Assembly (NCBI GenBank): GCA_050287605.1 | Contig: JBNKCG010000045.1 | Span: 1 to 64,000 of the forward strand | DNA length: 64,000 bases | DNA from: QQUJ01 sp050287605 | Lineage (GTDB): Bacteria > Pseudomonadota > Gammaproteobacteria > QQUJ01 | Reading direction: 5' to 3' | Shown here: piece after piece, positions 59,928 to 64,000 of the stretch | Layout of the letters: each line of letters opens with the position of its first letter | Numbering within the stretch: the first letter of the stretch is position 1 | Program-made: the position numbers and the translations under genes | The notes under the pieces: generated by a model | Databases searched by the model: none | Seen by the model: only the letters and a program-made list of their open reading frames with translations | Told to the model about the DNA's origin: nothing

Positions 59928-61270
59928 AGGTCTCCCTCGATGCGATACGCAGTTGTCTGGAGGGGGCCATTCCGGGCGTGATTGCCACGTGCTCCGCAGA
60001 CGGTGAGCCCAACGTCGCCTATCTCTCGCAGGTCCACTATGTGGATGTGGAGCACGTAGCGTTGTCGTTTCAGTTCTTCAACAAGACGCGCGAAAACGTG
60101 CTGGCCAATCCTTGGGCGATGGTGCAGGTGATCGAACCCGACACGGCCACCCAGTTTCGATTGCGACTTCACTATTTGCGCACCGAAACCGAGGGACCGT
60201 TGTTCGAAAGCATGAAGGCCAAGCTGGCGGGCATCGCCTCCCACGTGGGGATGAGCAAGGTATTTCGACTCCAGGGGGCCGACATCTATCGGGTGCTGGA
60301 AGTCGAACGGGTTGCGGCGACGGCCATCGCCTGCCCGCCGCCGCGGCGCAGTGGCTTGGCGGCGCTGCGCAACTGTTCCGGCGCCATGATGGGCTGCTCC
60401 GATCTTGCCACCTTGTTCGACCGCGTACTACTGAGCATCGAAACCCACTTCAACATTCAACACGCCATGCTGCTGATCGCCGACGAGGAGGGTGGGCGCC
60501 TGATCACGCTGGGTAGTCGCGGCTACCCGGCGTCCGGTGTCGGGTCGGAGATTCGCCTGGGTGAGGGCGTGATCGGCGTTGCCGCACAGCAACGCACGCC
60601 GATTCGCATCAACTACCTGAGCGAGGAGTATCGCTACGGCTGCTCCGTGCGCAGATATCTGGAAGCCGAATCCAGTCACGAACTGGAAAACCGGATCCCG
60701 TTCCCCGGGCTTGACGAGGCGCACAGTCAGATGGCGGTCCCCATCCTGCTCGACGGACGTCTGATGGGTGTGCTGTTCGTGGAGAGTTCGCACGAGATGC
60801 GTTTTTCCTACGAGGAGGAGGACGCGCTGGCAACGCTCGCGCATCAACTTGCCATGGCCATCGCGCTCATAGGTGACGAAAGCGAGGCGACGGAAGGGAA
60901 GAGCCCGGTTCCCCGACTGGAATCGGTCGCCGACGGGCCGGCCGTCACTGTACGTCACTATCCCGCCGACGACAGCGTGTTCCTGGATCAGGACTACCTC
61001 ATCAAAGGCGTCGCAGGGGCGATCTTTTGGCGGCTGATGCGCGACTATACGGAGCGTGGTCGCACCGATTTTTCCAATCGCGAACTGCGTCTCGATCCCC
61101 TGATCCGCCTACCGGACATCAGCGCCAATCTGGAGACGCGCCTGCTTCTGTTGCAGCGGCGCTTGGCGGAGCGCTGCCCCTATCTGCGCATCGAAAAGAC
61201 CGGGCGCGGACGTTTCCGCTTAGACGTCCGGCGCCCGGTGGTGCTGGAAGGTCTGACCCGCTCAGCGTGA
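59924..61270 (+). CDS. Flavin-fold/GAF/winged-helix-like fusion protein
   Basis: A 448-residue cytoplasmic protein of unusual architecture. Residues about 1-130 form a pyridoxamine oxidase-like split barrel (GVIATCSADGEPNVAYLSQVHYV; VALSFQFFNKTRENVLANP). About 150-325 form a GAF domain (MLLIADEEGGRLITLGSRGYP; MAVPILLDGRLMGVLFVESS). About 345-440 form a conserved C-terminal domain (IKGVAGAIFWRLMRDY, FSNRELRLDP, ETRLLLLQRRLAERCP) that looks like a winged helix. It may be a redox- or ligand-responsive regulator (inference). GTG 59924 overlaps the upstream gene; its 3' end overlaps the convergent cytochrome gene by nine bases. Confidence 0.8.
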   Translation: MKVSLDAIRSCLEGAIPGVIATCSADGEPNVAYLSQVHYVDVEHVALSFQFFNKTRENVLANPWAMVQVIEPDTATQFRLRLHYLRTETEGPLFESMKAKLAGIASHVGMSKVFRLQGADIYRVLEVERVAATAIACPPPRRSGLAALRNCSGAMMGCSDLATLFDRVLLSIETHFNIQHAMLLIADEEGGRLITLGSRGYPASGVGSEIRLGEGVIGVAAQQRTPIRINYLSEEYRYGCSVRRYLEAESSHELENRIPFPGLDEAHSQMAVPILLDGRLMGVLFVESSHEMRFSYEEEDALATLAHQLAMAIALIGDESEATEGKSPVPRLESVADGPAVTVRHYPADDSVFLDQDYLIKGVAGAIFWRLMRDYTERGRTDFSNRELRLDPLIRLPDISANLETRLLLLQRRLAERCPYLRIEKTGRGRFRLDVRRPVVLEGLTRSA

Positions 61271-61768
61271 CGCCTGTTGCTGCGGCAGGTTCTTGGGTAC
61301 GAAATCGAAATACGGCGTATTTACCTGCACGCCCGGCGCCGCATACGATGGTGCCGGCTCACCATCGGCGCCCAACCCGCGGATGAAGCGGTAGACGGAA
61401 CGCAAGTCGGAGTCGCTCATCGCCGCGAGCGAAGGCCAGGGCATTGGCGGGCGCATGGGTTGGCGCGCCCGTGCGATCCATTGCCCTTCGGTCATTTCCT
61501 GGGCAAGCAAGCGCAGATTGCTCGGGTAGGTGGTGCCCCAGGGACCCTGGAAACCGACCGGGCTGCCGGTCAGCCACTCGGCCGTAGGCACCTTGCCGCC
61601 CTGCTCCGGATACCCGGGTGTGTGGCAATCGTTGCAGCCGCCGATGACGACCAGGTATCGGCCGTGCTCGCTACCGGTATCGTGCTGCGAACCCGCAAGC
61701 GCCGTGGCGCCAAACGCCAATGCCGCAGAAAGTCCGATGAGGGGAAGTGCTGAACGAAAACTGCGCAT
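61262..61768 (-). CDS. Periplasmic cytochrome c, monohaem
   Basis: A 168-residue secreted protein with a signal peptide (about 1-25, A-L-A-G). One haem motif, CNDCH (about 45-49), follows HGRYLVVIGG. A possible axial Met lies in QPMRPPMPWPSLAAMSDSDL. The YPEQGG and WGTTYPSNLR segments resemble cytochrome c domains of alcohol/gluconate-type dehydrogenase partners. Electron partner unknown; no dehydrogenase is next to it. ATG 61768. Confidence 0.85.
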   Translation of the reverse strand: MRSFRSALPLIGLSAALAFGATALAGSQHDTGSEHGRYLVVIGGCNDCHTPGYPEQGGKVPTAEWLTGSPVGFQGPWGTTYPSNLRLLAQEMTEGQWIARARQPMRPPMPWPSLAAMSDSDLRSVYRFIRGLGADGEPAPSYAAPGVQVNTPYFDFVPKNLPQQQASR

Positions 61769-62100
61769 GATCTAGCTCCTCTGTGAAATGTGGGGAGGTG
61801 CCGCCGTTTCATGGAAGATCCGGAGCGGCTCCGTCGGCTGCACAGAGTAGGCGCGTAGCGCGGGAGCGTTCGCTAAATTGCCCCTAATGAAACGCTAAAA
61901 GTTTCTTAACCGCGGCAGGGGATGGTCTGTCCAAACCGCACGTCGTGGTCTGACCTGTGAGGGGTTCTAACGGGTAGAATGGCGAATTTGCGGCGTGCCC
62001 GATTTCCGCGGTACTTGTCGGTTGCTAACGTGCGGGGAAGGGTCGACAATGTGGCGCCTGTACATTTGACTTTGCCCATTTTGTTGACAAGGAGTTTCCC
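61769..62100. other. Intergenic region between cytochrome c and universal stress genes
   Basis: 332 bases with no credible gene. It separates divergent genes, so both promoters should be here. A TAGAAT at 61975-61980 is a possible -10 for the stress gene but its -35 is poor. A short hairpin (GAAAC...GTTTC) lies near 61890. The ribosome-binding site of the next gene, AAGGAG, is at about 62089-62094. Confidence 0.45.
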
Positions 62101-62592
62101 GTGACCCCGGAAATCAAAACCATTATTTACGCTTCCGATTTGGGTGCGCATACCCGCCCGGTGTTTCGTCACGCGATTCTTCTGGCGCAGAAACTGGATG
62201 CCAAGATTGTCGTCGTGCACGTCATGGAGCCGTTGGGTACCACCGCCAAAGCGGTGATCGAAACCTACATTCCGAACGGCAACTACAAGCAACTGCACGA
62301 TGAAGGTTTCACCAAGACCCGCGATCTGATGAAAGCGCGCATCGAAAAGGCCTGCGAAGAGGAGTTGGGGGTTACCGCGACCGACAGCCACATCATCGAG
62401 GATGTGGAGGTGTTGGAGGGAGTGCCGGCACAGGTGCTCTACAAAGAGGCGCAGAAGCGCGGCGCGCAGCTCATCGTGCTCGGGTCGCACGGCCATTCGC
62501 GCCTGGGCGAGCTGCTGATCGGGTCCACCGCGCGTCGCCTTACCCAGATCAGCAAGATCCCGGTACTGCTGGTGCCCACCGAAAACGACTGA
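62101..62592 (+). CDS. Universal stress protein, UspA family
   Basis: A 163-residue single-domain UspA protein. It starts IKTIIYASDLGAHTRPVFRHAILLAQKLDAKIVVVHVME, and the nucleotide-binding motif is IVLGSHGHSRLGELLIGSTARRLTQISKIPVLLVP (G-x2-G-x9-G-S/T), so ATP binding is likely. Such proteins help survival under starvation or respiratory stress; the exact role is unknown. Start GTG 62101 after AAGGAGTTTCCC. A terminator follows 35 bases after the stop. Confidence 0.93.
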   Translation: MTPEIKTIIYASDLGAHTRPVFRHAILLAQKLDAKIVVVHVMEPLGTTAKAVIETYIPNGNYKQLHDEGFTKTRDLMKARIEKACEEELGVTATDSHIIEDVEVLEGVPAQVLYKEAQKRGAQLIVLGSHGHSRLGELLIGSTARRLTQISKIPVLLVPTEND

Positions 62593-62626
62593 GCCGTTCC
62601 GCTTACGGAATCGACGTTGTCGGAAC

Positions 62627-62652
62627 AGGCCGGCGTTATGCCGGCCTTTTCT
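62627..62652. terminator. Terminator between the Usp gene and the thioesterase gene
   Basis: Stem AGGCCGGC (62627-62634) and GCCGGCCT (62640-62647), loop GTTAT, followed by TTTCTTTG. It ends the universal stress gene; its right arm lies inside the 3' end of the convergent thioesterase gene. Confidence 0.75.
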
Positions 62653-63082
62653 TTGTGCCGTCTTCTTGCTGCACCCGATAACGCACCATCTGCTCGCGCA
62701 GCTCGGACGGCAATCTGACCGGGCGGATGGAATCGAGCTCGCAGCACACCAGGCGTTGGGTGATACGCAATCGTCTCTGCCCTTCGCAGCTGACGGCATG
62801 GTGTAGCGTGAACGAGGTGTTGCCCAGCTGGGTGAGCGTCAGCGCGAAAGTCAGTCGATCGCCGATACGCGATGGTGCATCGAAATGGACGTCGAAATGG
62901 GTAGTGGGGATGGCCAGCCGGAGTCCGGCGTGCAAACGGTTGAAATCGCACGCCAGCGCTTCGGCGAACCAGTTCTCCACCGCCTGGTTGATCATGGTGA
63001 AGTAGCGTGGGTAGAAGACGATACCCGCCATGTCCACGTGCTCGAAGCGTACCGGAATCGTCGTGAGATAGGTGTCGCTCAC
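62636..63082 (-). CDS. Acyl-CoA thioesterase, hot-dog fold (4HBT-like)
   Basis: A 148-residue thioesterase. The N-terminal motif VRFEHVDMAGIVFYPRYF holds the catalytic Asp17 and the glycine of the 4-hydroxybenzoyl-CoA thioesterase group; VDVHFDAPSRIGDRLTFALTL follows. Substrate is probably an aryl- or acyl-CoA. GTG 63082 overlaps the stop of the RidA gene as GTGA, indicating translational coupling. A much longer open frame to 63979 is only a shadow of the neighbouring genes. Confidence 0.87.
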   Translation of the reverse strand: MSDTYLTTIPVRFEHVDMAGIVFYPRYFTMINQAVENWFAEALACDFNRLHAGLRLAIPTTHFDVHFDAPSRIGDRLTFALTLTQLGNTSFTLHHAVSCEGQRRLRITQRLVCCELDSIRPVRLPSELREQMVRYRVQQEDGTKKRPA

Positions 63083-63468
63083 GGCACCACCGCCGTCGCC
63101 TCGATCTCCAGCTTGGCGCCGTCCTCGATGAAACCCTTGACCTCGATCACCGACATCACCGGGAAGTGGCGCCCGATCACCTCGCGGTAGGCAGTGCCCA
63201 GCTCTTTTAGGCACCCCAGATACTCCCGCTTGTCGCCGATGAACCAAGTCATGCGCACGATGTGCTCGGGTCGCCCGCCCGCCTCGGCGAGGATGGCCAC
63301 GATGTTCTTGAAGGCCTGTTTGGCCTGACCCGCGAAGTCGTCGGTTTCGAACTCTTCGCGCTCGTTCCAGCCCACCTGCCCTCCCATGACGACCAGCCTG
63401 CCGCTGGCCACGATACCGTTGCTGTACCCCTTGGGGCGCGCCCAACTGGGCGGTTGCAATCGTTCCAT
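63079..63468 (-). CDS. RidA family protein
   Basis: A 129-residue Rid/YER057c/UK114 protein. Features are YSNGIVASGRLVVMGGQVGWN near the N-terminus, QAFKNIVAILAEAGGRPEHIVRMTWFI and FPVMSVIEVKGFIEDGAKLEIEATAVVP at the end. The catalytic Arg expected before the C-terminal Glu in RidA proper is not obvious, so it may not be an imine deaminase. It overlaps the thioesterase gene. The promoter lies in the AT-rich 122-base gap to the divergent dehydrogenase gene. Confidence 0.9.
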   Translation of the reverse strand: MERLQPPSWARPKGYSNGIVASGRLVVMGGQVGWNEREEFETDDFAGQAKQAFKNIVAILAEAGGRPEHIVRMTWFIGDKREYLGCLKELGTAYREVIGRHFPVMSVIEVKGFIEDGAKLEIEATAVVP

Positions 63469-63590
63469 GGGTGTTCCCCTTCTCGGTTGATGGAGTCAAT
63501 GCAATATAGTTTAGACTTGAAATATTTAAATTTAAAACTAATATTGTCGCAACGCCTGCCCGAACGGGTATCACCGGGATCGAGTTACCC

Positions 63591-64000
63591 ATGAGTGAAG
63601 ATCCGACCTCTCCTCTCGCCGGCCGCACCGCCCTGGTCACCGGAGGCAGCCGCGGCATCGGCGCCGCTTGCGCCGCCGCCCTCGGCAGGCTCGGCGCTGA
63701 CCTGGTGTTGGTGGGGCGGACCCGGGACACGCTGGAGAGTCGTGCCGAGACCCTGCGCCGGAGCGGCGCGACGGTGACGGTGACCACCGCCGACGCCGGC
63801 GATCCCGACCAGCTCCAGGCCGCGCTGGAACCCCACGCCGGGATCGACATCCTGGTCAACAACGTCGGCGGCACCACCAGCGCGCCGCTGGAGCGGATAA
63901 CTATGGCGATCTGGAACCAGACCCTGGCCGTCAATCTCACCGCCTGTTTCGTCGCCACCCGGACCCTGCTGCCCGCCATGAAGGCGCGCGGCTGGGGGCG
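63591..64000 (+). CDS. Short-chain dehydrogenase/reductase, truncated by the window edge
   Basis: The first 136 residues of an SDR oxidoreductase. The Rossmann motif TALVTGGSRGIGAACAAALG (about 13-32) binds NAD(P), VLVGRTRDTLE follows, and ILVNNVGGTTSAP is the N-N-x-G element. The catalytic Tyr-x3-Lys lies outside the window. ATG 63591. With the divergent thioesterase and RidA genes it suggests a fatty or aromatic acyl-CoA pathway, but the substrate is open. Confidence 0.9.
   Translation, partial: MSEDPTSPLAGRTALVTGGSRGIGAACAAALGRLGADLVLVGRTRDTLESRAETLRRSGATVTVTTADAGDPDQLQAALEPHAGIDILVNNVGGTTSAPLERITMAIWNQTLAVNLTACFVATRTLLPAMKARGWG

Noticed and set aside
62636..63979. A 447-codon minus-strand frame covering thioesterase and RidA
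   Set aside because: Only its last 148 codons match a family; the rest overlaps RidA and the dehydrogenase out of frame. The GTG at 63082 is the better start.
1..64000. CRISPR arrays, tRNA, rRNA, insertion sequences
   Set aside because: No regularly spaced repeats, no cloverleaf-like sequence in the gaps, and no transposase or integrase among the frames.

Overview
The window looks like chromosomal DNA of a GC-rich gammaproteobacterium. The evidence is gene order: polA-engB-cytochrome c4-dsbA-endonuclease-GGDEF and LOG-DUF2782-thrB are Pseudomonas-like neighbourhoods, and hslVU-DUF971 and ubiE-ubiJ-ubiB are typical of the class. An aerobic respiratory lifestyle is suggested by a caa3-type oxidase, several c-type cytochromes and ubiquinone genes. 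A phasin suggests polyhydroxyalkanoate storage and a glucan phosphorylase suggests glycogen use. I cannot name the genus. I found no rRNA, tRNA, CRISPR array, transposase or prophage gene.

Layout. 1-2791: accessory stretch with three GNAT acetyltransferases, a small membrane protein and a small lipoprotein. 2996-10551: cytochrome c oxidase cluster on the minus strand, in transcription order DUF2244, ctaC, 24-codon ORF, ctaD, small membrane ORF, ctaG, ctaE, then SURF1, a thioredoxin/SCO-like protein and cyoE, with a DUF2909 gene on the opposite strand. 10718-15538: sensory operon of a two-lobed periplasmic binding protein, a hybrid histidine kinase and a receiver-GGDEF protein. 15751-17916: LysR regulator divergent from cytochrome b561 and YceI. 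18126-21027: degenerate acyl-CoA ligase, SixA phosphatase, GNAT and PilZ-like gene. 21193-32093: conserved block of GGDEF protein, endonuclease-like protein, dsbA, fused c5-c4 triheme cytochrome, engB, polA, LOG, DUF2782 and thrB. 32175-37636: hslVU, DUF971, ubiE, ubiJ, ubiB. 37848-39304: NfeD and an SPFH protein. 39345-49008: more accessory genes (outer-membrane barrel, NTF2-like protein, patatin, membrane protein, di-haem peroxidase, two large PAS/GGDEF proteins). 49123-64000: DedA-PAP2-LssY fusion, glucan phosphorylase, GlxA regulator with two methyltransferases, DUF2889, slyD, phasin, GNAT, cupin, AEC transporter, two flavin-binding-fold proteins (one fused to GAF), cytochrome c, universal stress protein, thioesterase, RidA and the start of a short-chain dehydrogenase.

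The most notable observation is in the oxidase. Subunit I has the D-channel and CuB residues, but the K-channel lysine is isoleucine, its partner threonine is valine and a helix-VI serine is alanine. The subunit II glutamate at the K-channel mouth appears to be arginine. The cluster also lacks ctaA (haem A synthase) and a canonical SCO gene. This points to a divergent A-type oxidase, possibly without a conventional K proton channel. Other points are a c5-c4 triheme fusion, a flavin-fold-GAF-winged-helix fusion, a ligase-like gene without catalytic motifs, a duplicated periplasmic sensor, four GGDEF proteins in 64 kb, and a phasin promoter with paired 18-bp repeats.
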